A DNA stretch of 64,000 bases from Shewanella sp. SR44-3 (GTDB lineage Bacteria; Pseudomonadota; Gammaproteobacteria; Enterobacterales; Shewanellaceae), in the NCBI RefSeq assembly GCF_014163735.1, contig NZ_JACJDV010000009.1:1-64000 (forward strand). The letters are read 5' to 3'. Below, piece after piece: positions 52,776 to 61,677 of this stretch (position 1 is the stretch's first letter; each line of letters opens with the position of its first letter). Below the pieces are notes generated by a model, which was not told where the DNA came from, did no database searches, and saw only the letters and a program-made list of their open reading frames with translations. Position numbers and translations under genes: made by a program.

Positions 52776-54272
52776 ATGTCATCATCTAACGCTACTGTTT
52801 CAGCCAATTCCCCCGCTATTCACACTGTTACTCATTCAGGTACTCATTCGGCTGATGCCGTTAAATCAGTCGCTTTCAATGAGCTTGGTTTATCAGACGC
52901 CTTGGTCAGTGTGTTACCTGCAAAGCTCAGTACTGCCACCCAAGTGCAATTACTGGCTATACCGCCGGCACTTGCTGGAAAAGACATCTTAGCCTTAGCG
53001 CACACGGGTAGCGGTAAAACCTTAGCCTTTGGCTTAGTGCTATTAGAAAAGCTGCTTTCACAATTAAAGAATGAGCCCTATAAGGGCGCACAGGCCCTAG
53101 TGATAGTGCCCACTCGCGAGCTTGCCCAGCAAGTGTTTTCAGTGCTTGACGCTTTGGCAAACAAACTGGGCATACGCTGCCAACTTTTGTGTGGCGGCTT
53201 GGATGTTGAAGCCCAGCACTTAGGGTTAAAGCTGCAACCCCAACTTATTGTTGCCACCCCAGGTAGGCTGCTGGCCATGGCCCAAGGCAAGAGCCTTCTG
53301 CTTGATGAGAGCCTTCAGCGAGATGATAGCCATCAGCGTGATAAAACAAGTCTTCAGCGTGATGATAGCGGCCTTCAGCCCATCGAAGAACGGCTTAAAT
53401 TAACCGAGATTAAGTATTTAGTGCTCGATGAAGCAGACCGATTATTGGAAATGGGCTTTTGGCCTGATCTGCAAAAAATCATCGCCTTTATGCCCGCTAG
53501 TTGCCAAAAATTGCTGTTTTCGGCGACCCTGCCAGCGCCATTGCGAGAACTTGGTGACAGTTTGCTCTACAAACCCCAGCGAATTGAAGCAAAAGCTGCC
53601 AGCACCCAAGTATCTGAAATAGAAGAGCGGGCCTATTTAGTCAATAAAGGCAGTAAGGCTCAGGCGCTGATCGCTCTGCTAAAAGATGCCCTGCTGAAAC
53701 AAGCAGATAATAAACAAACAGGCATTAAACAGCCATCGCTGCAGACCTTAGTGTTTATTAACGGTAAAGATGATGCCGACAGCCTAGCCAAAAAGCTCAA
53801 CAAGGCAGGACTGAATGCCAAAGCCCTCCATGGTGATAAAGAGCAAAACATCCGTGATCAGACGCTAGCAGAATTTAAGCAAGGCACAGTCACTGTGCTG
53901 GTGGCCACAGATTTACTGGCAAGAGGGATACATTTGTCAGAGTTGCCCCAAGTGATTAACTTTGCCTTGCCAGAGGCTGGGGCCACCTACGTGCACCGTA
54001 TTGGCCGCACAGGTCGTATGGGGGCTAAAGGCTTAGCTATTTCGCTGGTGTGCCATGGTGAGTCTCAATACCTTAAGGCAATAGAAGCCTTTACTCAAAG
54101 ACCGCTTAGGCTCAATGCCTTAGAAGGGTTTCCTGTCACGGATAAACCTGCCCCAGAAACGGCGGCTAATGCTAGTCATACCGACAAACCTAAGCGTGCC
54201 CCAAGGGATAAACAGGCTAATCGACGCAGCATGAACAAGAAGAGCATTAAAGATTTTCAAAGCAAAAAGTAA
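52776..54272 (+). CDS. DEAD-box RNA helicase
   Basis: The 498-residue product shows the complete motif series: A-H-T-G-S-G-K-T (I), P-T-R-E-L-A-Q-Q (Ia), T-P-G-R-L-L (Ib), D-E-A-D (II), S-A-T (III), and H-R-I-G-R-T-G-R-M-G (VI). It remodels RNA with ATP. Between Ib and II there is a hydrophilic insertion with the repeated L-Q-R-D-D-S motif. The basic tail (K-R-A-P-R-D-K-Q-A-N-R-R) is typical of helicases that bind ribosomal RNA or cold-shock mRNAs. The subfamily (RhlE, DbpA or SrmB-like) is not settled. Confidence 0.92.
   Translation: MSSSNATVSANSPAIHTVTHSGTHSADAVKSVAFNELGLSDALVSVLPAKLSTATQVQLLAIPPALAGKDILALAHTGSGKTLAFGLVLLEKLLSQLKNEPYKGAQALVIVPTRELAQQVFSVLDALANKLGIRCQLLCGGLDVEAQHLGLKLQPQLIVATPGRLLAMAQGKSLLLDESLQRDDSHQRDKTSLQRDDSGLQPIEERLKLTEIKYLVLDEADRLLEMGFWPDLQKIIAFMPASCQKLLFSATLPAPLRELGDSLLYKPQRIEAKAASTQVSEIEERAYLVNKGSKAQALIALLKDALLKQADNKQTGIKQPSLQTLVFINGKDDADSLAKKLNKAGLNAKALHGDKEQNIRDQTLAEFKQGTVTVLVATDLLARGIHLSELPQVINFALPEAGATYVHRIGRTGRMGAKGLAISLVCHGESQYLKAIEAFTQRPLRLNALEGFPVTDKPAPETAANASHTDKPKRAPRDKQANRRSMNKKSIKDFQSKK
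53308..53388 (+). repeat. Imperfect coding repeat within the helicase gene
   Basis: The bases CTTCAGCG(A/T)GATGATAGC occur twice, with a related shorter unit (CATCAGCGTGATAAAAC) between them. They code for repeated L-Q-R-D-D-S segments (residues about 180–200) in a loop between motifs Ib and II. The repeats are in frame and hydrophilic, so they probably extend a surface loop. Confidence 0.7.
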
Positions 54273-54295
54273 CTCGGCAAGATAGCAGTTGATCA

Positions 54296-54311
54296 CTGTT
54301 TTTATATACAG
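54296..54311 (+). promoter_or_regulatory. LexA (SOS) box upstream of dinB
   Basis: CTGTTTTTATATACAG is an exact CTGT-N8-ACAG match, 34 bases before the dinB start. It implies damage-inducible expression. Confidence 0.92.
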
Positions 54312-54345
54312 TAATATGAGTTTCCCTCATTACTGTGATTAACCT

Positions 54346-55422
54346 ATGCGTAAGATCATTCATATCGATATGGACTGCTATTTTGCCGCCGTTGAAATGC
54401 GTGACTTTCCTGAATTTAAAGGAAAACCTTTGGCCGTGGGTGGCCGAAGTGATCGCCGAGGTGTCATCAGTACCTGTAATTATGAGGCAAGAAAATTTGG
54501 GGTGCGCTCAGCCATGTCGAGCCACAAGGCTTTGCAGTTGTGCCCTGACTTGGTATTAGTGCCAGGCCGCATGGAGGTCTACAAGTCAGTCTCAGCGCAA
54601 ATACGTAGCGTGTTCACCCGCTATACTGACATCATAGAGCCCCTGTCCTTGGATGAAGCCTATCTGGACGTCACAGACAGCCCTTACTGTAAAGGCAGCG
54701 CTACCCTGATGGCCAAGGCCATACGTGAAGAGATATTCGAACTCACAGGGCTCACGGCTTCAGCCGGCATAGCGCCGATTAAGTTTTTAGCCAAAATCGC
54801 CTCAGATTTAAATAAACCCAATGGCCAATATTTGATCACCCCAGAGCAAATCCCTGCATTTGTAAAAGACTTACCCTTAATTAAAATTCCTGGTGTAGGC
54901 AAGGTGACCGCCGCTAAGCTTGAGGTATTAGGCCTGCTTAATTGCCAAGATGTGCAGCAATACCCCAAAGATAAACTGATCAATGCCTTTGGTAAGTTTG
55001 GCGTTGTGTTAATCGATCGCGCCCATGGCATAGATCCCAGAGGACTGAGTATGGATAGGCTGCGAAAATCCGTCGGGGTAGAAACCACCTTAGCCCAAGA
55101 TATTTATACCTTAGAGCAATGCCATCAAATTCTGCCAGGGCTTATTCAAGAGCTGGCAACCCGCTGCACAAAAAGCGCTAAGCAGAGGCAAATTCACAAG
55201 CAAGTGGTGAAACTTAAGTTTTCAGACTTTAAACAAACCACCATAGAGCACAGAAGCGATGAGCTAAACATTAACTTGTTTTACCAGTTACTGTCCCAAG
55301 CGTTAGCCCGCAGTCAAGGTCGTGGGATACGCTTATTAGGGGTGAGTGTGGGCCTGAGTGATAGCCAAGTCAGTGAGTACACGCCAGCCCCTTACGGTGC
55401 CCAGCTTGATCTAGGGCTTTAG
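54346..55422 (+). CDS. dinB: DNA polymerase IV
   Basis: DinB is a Y-family polymerase for translesion synthesis. The 358-residue product begins [18 protein letters not shown], includes the catalytic acidic pair in S-L-D-E-A-Y-L-D-V and the little-finger region with R-K-S-V-G-V-E. The C-terminus lacks an obvious QxsLF beta-clamp motif and ends A-Q-L-D-L-G-L, a likely variant of that motif. Its start is 74 bases after the helicase stop. Confidence 0.96.
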   Translation: MRKIIHIDMDCYFAAVEMRDFPEFKGKPLAVGGRSDRRGVISTCNYEARKFGVRSAMSSHKALQLCPDLVLVPGRMEVYKSVSAQIRSVFTRYTDIIEPLSLDEAYLDVTDSPYCKGSATLMAKAIREEIFELTGLTASAGIAPIKFLAKIASDLNKPNGQYLITPEQIPAFVKDLPLIKIPGVGKVTAAKLEVLGLLNCQDVQQYPKDKLINAFGKFGVVLIDRAHGIDPRGLSMDRLRKSVGVETTLAQDIYTLEQCHQILPGLIQELATRCTKSAKQRQIHKQVVKLKFSDFKQTTIEHRSDELNINLFYQLLSQALARSQGRGIRLLGVSVGLSDSQVSEYTPAPYGAQLDLGL

Positions 55423-55440
55423 TCACCGCAAACTTTCCCC

Positions 55441-56448
55441 TCATAATCCACTCGATAATAGGCGCTCAATGATAGGTAAACTAATGAAGGTTAGTGCAGT
55501 GCTTATCAAGATGGCAAAGGCGCTTTGAGCGGTATGAATTTGATAGCGCTGCGCTAATAAATATACGCTTGCTGCAGTGGGCAGTGAAGCCAAAATTACT
55601 CCCATGGTGAGCCATTGGCCTTCAACCTTAAATAAACACAGTAAGGCATAGGCGGTTAATGGTTGAAGGATAAGCTTGAGAACATTAATCAGACTAAGCT
55701 CAATGACTAATGCCTTGTCCCAGCGCTGACTGCCAGAATCTCTATGCATGGCTTTGGTAAGCACCATGCCGATGGCAAACAGGGCACAAGGGCTTGAGGT
55801 GTTACCCACTTGATGCAGCATTTGGCTGAGGCTCTGTGGAAGGCTTAAGGCCGCAGCAGAGACCGCAACGCCTAAAATACTGGCGATAACGATGGGGTTT
55901 GAACCTAAGGCTTGTAGCATGATCATTAGTGGGTGTAGCCGGGGACTACTGGGGAGGACCGTGGGCTCAACCTCGGTATATTTAGCCGCTTTGCTGGTGG
56001 CAATTTCTATGCTCACTAAGGCAAAGGCGAACATGATAACAGACAATAGACTGGCGATAGCTGCAGCCACTAAGGCACTTTTATCTTGGGGAAATAGCAT
56101 AGTCAGTAAAGGAATGCCGATAAAAGCTGTGTTGCCAAAGGTGGCATTCAGGGCTCGAATTGCCCCAAGTGCCGATTGTTTGGGATTAGCCCAAAGCGAT
56201 AATCCTAGCGCAATCACATAGGTGGTCACCATGCTCAGGCTTAAGGCAAAGATAAAGCCCCACTGGGTGATGGAGGCGAACGGGGTTTGCGCTAATGCGA
56301 TAAACATGATGGCGGGAAATGCCACATAATACACATATTGATTGAGGACGTTATCGCTGTCGCTGGGAAGGACTTTGCTTTTTTGAACTAAGGCCCCAAG
56401 TAACATAATGCCAAAAACGGCGGCTATGGGTGTGAGGATAGGGCTCAT
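55441..56448 (-). CDS. AEC-family (auxin efflux carrier-like) transporter
   Basis: The 335-residue product has ten predicted transmembrane segments in two repeated halves. Gly/Asn/Pro-rich motifs (L-N-Q-Y-V-Y-Y-V-A-F-P-A near residue 40 and G-N-T-A-F-I-G-I-P-L) match the AEC family, which exports or takes up organic acids such as malonate or malate. The substrate is not predictable. It is convergent with dinB. Confidence 0.88.
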   Translation of the reverse strand: MSPILTPIAAVFGIMLLGALVQKSKVLPSDSDNVLNQYVYYVAFPAIMFIALAQTPFASITQWGFIFALSLSMVTTYVIALGLSLWANPKQSALGAIRALNATFGNTAFIGIPLLTMLFPQDKSALVAAAIASLLSVIMFAFALVSIEIATSKAAKYTEVEPTVLPSSPRLHPLMIMLQALGSNPIVIASILGVAVSAAALSLPQSLSQMLHQVGNTSSPCALFAIGMVLTKAMHRDSGSQRWDKALVIELSLINVLKLILQPLTAYALLCLFKVEGQWLTMGVILASLPTAASVYLLAQRYQIHTAQSAFAILISTALTFISLPIIERLLSSGL

Positions 56449-56561
56449 GACTAGGTCCTGCTATTGGTTATATACACATTAATATTTTTGGTATCAATGC
56501 ATTAGGTGAAGAATATGAATCACCTAATGCAGGGCCGATTAATGCGAAGCTAACCTTTAGC

Positions 56562-57158
56562 TTATAAGCTGATGCCGATGTTAGACACACCAGCGTCTAT
56601 GACATCTTTGCGTAGGCCTTTTACTAGCTCTGCATTGATATCAGGATTGGCTTCTATGATCGCTAATAAGGCATCTTGAAGTTCCTTTTCTTCTTGCATG
56701 ACTTCGTGGGCAAACACATAGTCATCCAAGGCATCATCGGTTAAGCTTTCATCACTAAGGGCTTCAATGTAATTTGCCACAGTACTCGATGATAGTTTAC
56801 TGATATTAATGATATCTTCTTCATTTTTACCATCAATAGCAGCCATCAACATTCCTATGCCAACGGCTGCATCCATAGCAGGATAAACCCCGTAGGCTTC
56901 AAACTGACTTGGATCTGGAGTGTTGTCTTCGAGGCGCTGTAGATGTACGTCTATATTAAACTTAAGTTTCTTATCGTACTGCGACTGCCATAACAATTCT
57001 AAGGCAGTAGACAATACTTTTGGCTCACCAAATTCACAAACTTCGCTAAAAAGTTGGTAGTTAGGCAGCATGCGCTGGCACAGAGCAATGGCAAAAAGTT
57101 GCTTTTGTGGTAGCGAGAGGGCTTTAAGGCGTTTGAAAAAACCTTGTTTATTGGTCAT
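56562..57158 (-). CDS. yjaG: YjaG-family (DUF416) protein
   Basis: The 198-residue helical product shows F-F-K-R-L-K-A-L-S-L-P-Q-K-Q-L-F-A-I-A-L-C-Q-R-M-L-P-N-Y and Y-P-A-M-D-A-A-V-G, the DUF416 pattern. The function of the family is unknown. The start codon lies within the 3' end of barA (11-base overlap), so the two are translated together. Confidence 0.85.
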   Translation of the reverse strand: MTNKQGFFKRLKALSLPQKQLFAIALCQRMLPNYQLFSEVCEFGEPKVLSTALELLWQSQYDKKLKFNIDVHLQRLEDNTPDPSQFEAYGVYPAMDAAVGIGMLMAAIDGKNEEDIINISKLSSSTVANYIEALSDESLTDDALDDYVFAHEVMQEEKELQDALLAIIEANPDINAELVKGLRKDVIDAGVSNIGISL

Positions 57159-60000
57159 GGTTAATATCCGCTGATAGCTGTGTTATCACTTGATTTGCGG
57201 CCGATTCTACCTTAGTTAACTCATCAAGTAACTCTAGTATTTCCGGTTCAAGATCAAGAATAGAGGTTTGTTTCTTCAGTGAAGACTCCAATGCATGGCA
57301 GAGCTTCTGAGTATTTGGCACCCCGCAATAGAGGCTTGCGCCATGTAATTTGTGTACCGTATAGAGCATTTTGTCTTGATCTTGGTCCGCAAAAGCCTGT
57401 TCGATTTGCGCTATGGTCTCAGGGAGCGATTTAACCAACATCTTGAGCATCTCTAAGGCTAAATCTATTTTTTGATTCACTTGCGTCAGACAAAGCTCCC
57501 AGTTAAGGGTTTGCAAGTCAAAATGGGTAAACTTAGGCTTACTGATCCAGCGCTCAATAACGGCTTTAAGTGATTTTTCGTCTATGGGTTTTGGCAAGTA
57601 GCCATCCATGCCGCTGTTTAAAATACTCTCCTTTTCCTCCGCCAAGGCATGGGCTGTGACCGCGATTATAGGGGTGTTGCGATTCATCGATTCTTGGCGA
57701 ATGAGTTTTGTCGCTGCAAGCCCATCGATCCCAGGCATTTGGATATCCATAAAAATCAGATCAAAATGTTGCCCTTGAGCAAGCTCCACAGCGGCTTCAC
57801 CGCGATTAGCTGTGACGACATTTGTGACGACTTCCTGCAGTAAGGTATCGATAAGCATCAGGTTGGCTGGATTATCATCCACTGCCAAGACTGTCATGCT
57901 TTGACGTTGATAGCTTTGCTCTTTTGGTAACTCAGGAATGATCAAAGTTTTGGCTGGTGGATAGATAAGCTGTCTTGCTAGGGCATAATCGCTTATAGGA
58001 GTAATGACTAAGTTATCAACACTATTACGCAATTGGCTAACCATGGTTTCGTGCTCAAAACAGTCGTGCAATAAAATAAGGCTGCCGACTTTCGCTCTGG
58101 CTTGTTGCAACAACAGCCCCAAGTCTTGTGCGCTATCGAAACCATGGCAGCTGATAATTGCATAATCATAATGGTTATTTGAGTTGGCTAAGGTGCCAAT
58201 GAGCTCGGCAACCTTACTAAGGCTGGTTAGGGATAATTGCCAAGATGTTAAACGGCGACTCAAGGTTTCACGGGTCAAAGTGCGTGGTTCATACAAGAGT
58301 ATCGATTTACCTTGTAACACATCCATGGGCAGTACTTCGCCGATTTGAAATTGGCTTAGGTTTAAAGGCAGAATAAACCAGAAATTCGAGCCTTTTTCAT
58401 TACTTGAGGTAAAGCCTATTTGGCCCCCCATCTTGTTGATCAAGCGTTTAGTAATAACCAGGCCAAGTCCGGTGCCGCCAAAACGTCTGGAGATGGAAGA
58501 GTCAGCCTGACCGAAAGCTTGGAACAAGTATTCTTGTTGACTTTCATTGATGCCGATACCTGTGTCGATGACTTCACAGCGCAAGGTCACTCTATCATCG
58601 GTTTCGGCCACCAAAATAATTTTAAATACCACACTGCCAGAGTCGGTGAATTTGATGGCATTGCCCACAAGGTTAGTGATGATCTGATTGACACGCATGG
58701 CATCGCCACTGACGTTTTCTGGTACATTATCGTCGATATCGATGACCAGCTCTAATCCTTTGGATTGTGCACTTGGCGCGATAATTGTGATGGTTTCAGC
58801 GACCGTTTCACGCAGTGAAAATGGCATTTTCTCCAGTTCCATCTTGCCAGCTTCAAGTTTGGAGAAATCTAAGATGTCGTTAATAATGCCTAATAAATTA
58901 CTGGCGCTGCGTTCAATGGTTTTAATGTAGTCGAGCTGACTTGCATGGAGCGGTGTTTTTATTAGCTGCCTTGCAAAACCTATCACCCCATTGAGCGGAG
59001 TACGCAGCTCGTGGGACATATTGGCCAAGAATTCTGATTTAATTTGGCTCGCTTCTTGAGCGCGCTTCTTGGCTAAATCTAACTCGACGTTTTGAATCTC
59101 AATCTGCTCTAAGGTTTCCCTTAGCTCAAACGTGGCCTGGTCGATATTTTGCTGCATTTCATCATGGTATTCGCTCAAAGAGCCTGCCATGGCATTAATG
59201 CCGCGCTTTAATAAGTCCAGCTCTCCGATAAGGTTGCCATCTAAGCGCGCATCCAACTTACCTTCACGAATTTTAGCCACCACCCGCACCATTTCAGTAA
59301 TGGGAAAGTTCACATGTTTCACTAAGCGGAAGGTAAAGAATAAATTGAATTGCACCCCAATGAGCACGATAACAAATGCGGCAATGGCGGCCCTGTGTTG
59401 CTCTAATAACGCATTTTCTTTATTGAGCAATATGGCAATGTACCCCAGTAATTGCTGGCCTTCTTTATTTTCCATGCTGGAGTCTGGTATGGCTTGGCTA
59501 CTGGGCGTTGCCGTATTTGTAATTCCAGGCGCCAATTGAGCAAATAAGTTAATGCCAGTCTTGCCAGTATTTGAGACAATTGGCATACGGATAATTAATG
59601 AGTCATCTAAGGTTTCAAATTCATCGGGATTTAAGCTTTCTAGCGCTTGTTTGTAGCGCATGCTTTCGAAATCTTTGTGATAATGGGATGTCACAAACAG
59701 GTGATTTTGCACATCGAAGATGGCTATGGAGCGAATAAGCGCCGAATTACTCAGTTGAGATGCGGACAGTAAACGTTTGGTAACTTCACGGTTATCAGCC
59801 AATAGACCGAACTCGCTGGCAATCGCTAAAGGCTCCACTATGCTTCGACCTTGGGCAATTAAGGTCTCTTCGAGCTCATAAAAGCGGTTTATGGTAAAGT
59901 AGCTGCCCAGTAAGATACCAACCAATACGGTAGGGGCTAATGCCAGTACCAAGACCCAAGAGCGCAGACTGTATTTGGTCAGATTATTAGCGCTTTTCAT
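57148..60000 (-). CDS. barA: Hybrid sensor histidine kinase BarA
   Basis: BarA feeds phosphate to the response regulator UvrY, which controls the CsrA-antagonist small RNAs. The roughly 950-residue product has two N-terminal transmembrane helices around a periplasmic region, a HAMP domain, the phosphorylated His in M-S-H-E-L-R-T-P-L-N-G, an HATPase domain (F-G-G-T-G-L-G-L), a receiver with the Asp in I-F-M-D-I-Q-M-P-G, and an HPt domain (V-H-K-L-H-G-A). The start at 60000 is chosen over 60066 by homology to the family. It is divergent from rlmD. Confidence 0.95.
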   Translation of the reverse strand: MKSANNLTKYSLRSWVLVLALAPTVLVGILLGSYFTINRFYELEETLIAQGRSIVEPLAIASEFGLLADNREVTKRLLSASQLSNSALIRSIAIFDVQNHLFVTSHYHKDFESMRYKQALESLNPDEFETLDDSLIIRMPIVSNTGKTGINLFAQLAPGITNTATPSSQAIPDSSMENKEGQQLLGYIAILLNKENALLEQHRAAIAAFVIVLIGVQFNLFFTFRLVKHVNFPITEMVRVVAKIREGKLDARLDGNLIGELDLLKRGINAMAGSLSEYHDEMQQNIDQATFELRETLEQIEIQNVELDLAKKRAQEASQIKSEFLANMSHELRTPLNGVIGFARQLIKTPLHASQLDYIKTIERSASNLLGIINDILDFSKLEAGKMELEKMPFSLRETVAETITIIAPSAQSKGLELVIDIDDNVPENVSGDAMRVNQIITNLVGNAIKFTDSGSVVFKIILVAETDDRVTLRCEVIDTGIGINESQQEYLFQAFGQADSSISRRFGGTGLGLVITKRLINKMGGQIGFTSSNEKGSNFWFILPLNLSQFQIGEVLPMDVLQGKSILLYEPRTLTRETLSRRLTSWQLSLTSLSKVAELIGTLANSNNHYDYAIISCHGFDSAQDLGLLLQQARAKVGSLILLHDCFEHETMVSQLRNSVDNLVITPISDYALARQLIYPPAKTLIIPELPKEQSYQRQSMTVLAVDDNPANLMLIDTLLQEVVTNVVTANRGEAAVELAQGQHFDLIFMDIQMPGIDGLAATKLIRQESMNRNTPIIAVTAHALAEEKESILNSGMDGYLPKPIDEKSLKAVIERWISKPKFTHFDLQTLNWELCLTQVNQKIDLALEMLKMLVKSLPETIAQIEQAFADQDQDKMLYTVHKLHGASLYCGVPNTQKLCHALESSLKKQTSILDLEPEILELLDELTKVESAANQVITQLSADINHDQ

Positions 60001-60101
60001 AATTGTGGCTTGGATCCCTAACACATAAGAAATGATATTAAGTCTAGACTGCCAGAAATGACGCACTCTTGACTAGTAATTTATTAATATTCGAGGCCTA
60101 A

Positions 60102-61526
60102 ATGGCGCAATTTTTTAAAGAAAAAGCGAATAAATCTAAGCAGCTATCTTCTAAGCTTAGTTTAAACGTCACTCAACTTGATCATCTCGGTGCCGGTATG
60201 GCCCAACATCAGGGGAAGGTTGTATTCATTGCTCAAGCCTTACCCGGTGAGCGAGTGACGGCGCAATTTACCGATCAAAAAAAGAGTTTTGCAAAGGCAA
60301 AATTGATTAAAATCGAACAAAAAAGCCCCCAGCGTATTGATGCTAGCTGCCCGCACTACGGTCATTGCGGTGGTTGTGATTTACAACATCTTGCCCTAGA
60401 TGCCCAGCAAACCCACAAGCAGCAAAGCTTGAATGAATTGATGGTGAAGCTTTCTGGCAGTGATAGCATTGAGCCACAAGTGCAAGTCGCGCCTTTAGTG
60501 TCAGCGCCTTGGCATTATCGTCGCCGCGCACGGTTAGCAACCTTCTTTAACAACAACGATAAGAGCTTAAAATTAGGCTTTCGCGCCCTAAGCAGTAACC
60601 AAATTGTGCCCATTGAGCAGTGCCCTGTATTAGCTGAGCCATTATCGGCGCTGATCCACCCGTTTGCTGTGTTGTTGTCGCGCTTAAAAGCTAAGGCAAG
60701 CTTAGGTCATCTCGAGTTGACTCAAGCCGATAACGGCACGTTTGCCGTGCTGCGAGTCACCAAAGTCTTGCCTGCTGCCGATGTTAGGGTCTTGGTGAGT
60801 TTTGCGCTTACCCATGACATTCATCTTTTACTGCAAGATGGTAATGGTGAGCTAACGGATGTCAGTACTGTAGTGCCTTCTAAGAGTGAGCCTGCATTAC
60901 AGGTTAAACCTGAATTACAGGTTAAGCCTGCTGCAATAACCTTACCTGAGTATTCCTTAAGCCAAGGGCAAATCAATTGCCAATTTACCCCAGGTAATTT
61001 TGTGCAGGTGAATGCTGAAGTTAATCAGCGCATGGTAGAACAAGCGGTTAACTGGCTTGATTTGCAAGTAGGTGAGCGTGTATTAGATTTATTCTGTGGC
61101 GTGGGAAATTTCAGTTTAGCGCTGGCAAATCGCGGCAAGATACTGGCTGGACTTGAAGTTATCGGTGTTGAAGGTGTGCCTGAAATGGTGCAGCAAGCTC
61201 GAGATAACGCTAAACGCAATAACCTGGGGAACTTAAGCTTTTATCATGCGGATTTAAGTGCCGACCTTTCAAATGAAAAATGGCTAGGGAAAATCGATAA
61301 GCTATTATTAGACCCCGCCAGAGCTGGAGCTTTTGAAAGCTTGCAGTGGCTACAGAAGATGAAGCCTAAAAAGGTGGTTTATGTATCATGTAATCCAGCA
61401 AGCCTTGCCCGTGACAGCAGTGTGCTGCTCAATCAAGGCTACAAGTTAACACAGCTGTGCATGATAGACATGTTCCCGCAGACGCACCATATTGAAGCCA
61501 TGGCGCTGTTTGAAATTGGCTCTTAA
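60102..61526 (+). CDS. rlmD: 23S rRNA (uracil-1939-C5)-methyltransferase
   Basis: RlmD methylates U1939 with S-adenosylmethionine. The 474-residue product has an N-terminal TRAM domain, the iron–sulphur cysteines [10 protein letters not shown] with a fourth Cys at Q-C-P, the SAM motif D-L-F-C-G-V-G-N-F and the catalytic Cys in [11 protein letters not shown]. It is longer than E. coli RlmD (433) through a central insertion with the doubled unit L-Q-V-K-P. The order barA, rlmD, relA is conserved in relatives. Confidence 0.95.
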   Translation: MAQFFKEKANKSKQLSSKLSLNVTQLDHLGAGMAQHQGKVVFIAQALPGERVTAQFTDQKKSFAKAKLIKIEQKSPQRIDASCPHYGHCGGCDLQHLALDAQQTHKQQSLNELMVKLSGSDSIEPQVQVAPLVSAPWHYRRRARLATFFNNNDKSLKLGFRALSSNQIVPIEQCPVLAEPLSALIHPFAVLLSRLKAKASLGHLELTQADNGTFAVLRVTKVLPAADVRVLVSFALTHDIHLLLQDGNGELTDVSTVVPSKSEPALQVKPELQVKPAAITLPEYSLSQGQINCQFTPGNFVQVNAEVNQRMVEQAVNWLDLQVGERVLDLFCGVGNFSLALANRGKILAGLEVIGVEGVPEMVQQARDNAKRNNLGNLSFYHADLSADLSNEKWLGKIDKLLLDPARAGAFESLQWLQKMKPKKVVYVSCNPASLARDSSVLLNQGYKLTQLCMIDMFPQTHHIEAMALFEIGS

Positions 61527-61677
61527 CATAGGTACGACTTGACCTGTTTTGTGATAAAAAGCTTATATTTTATTCACTTGAATGGGATAGGATTGACAAT
61601 CTAGTTTGAATGTTCAAGATAAAGCTTTTTGATGCTTTATATATTTAAATTGTACCTAAAGTACTAGGAAGACGACT

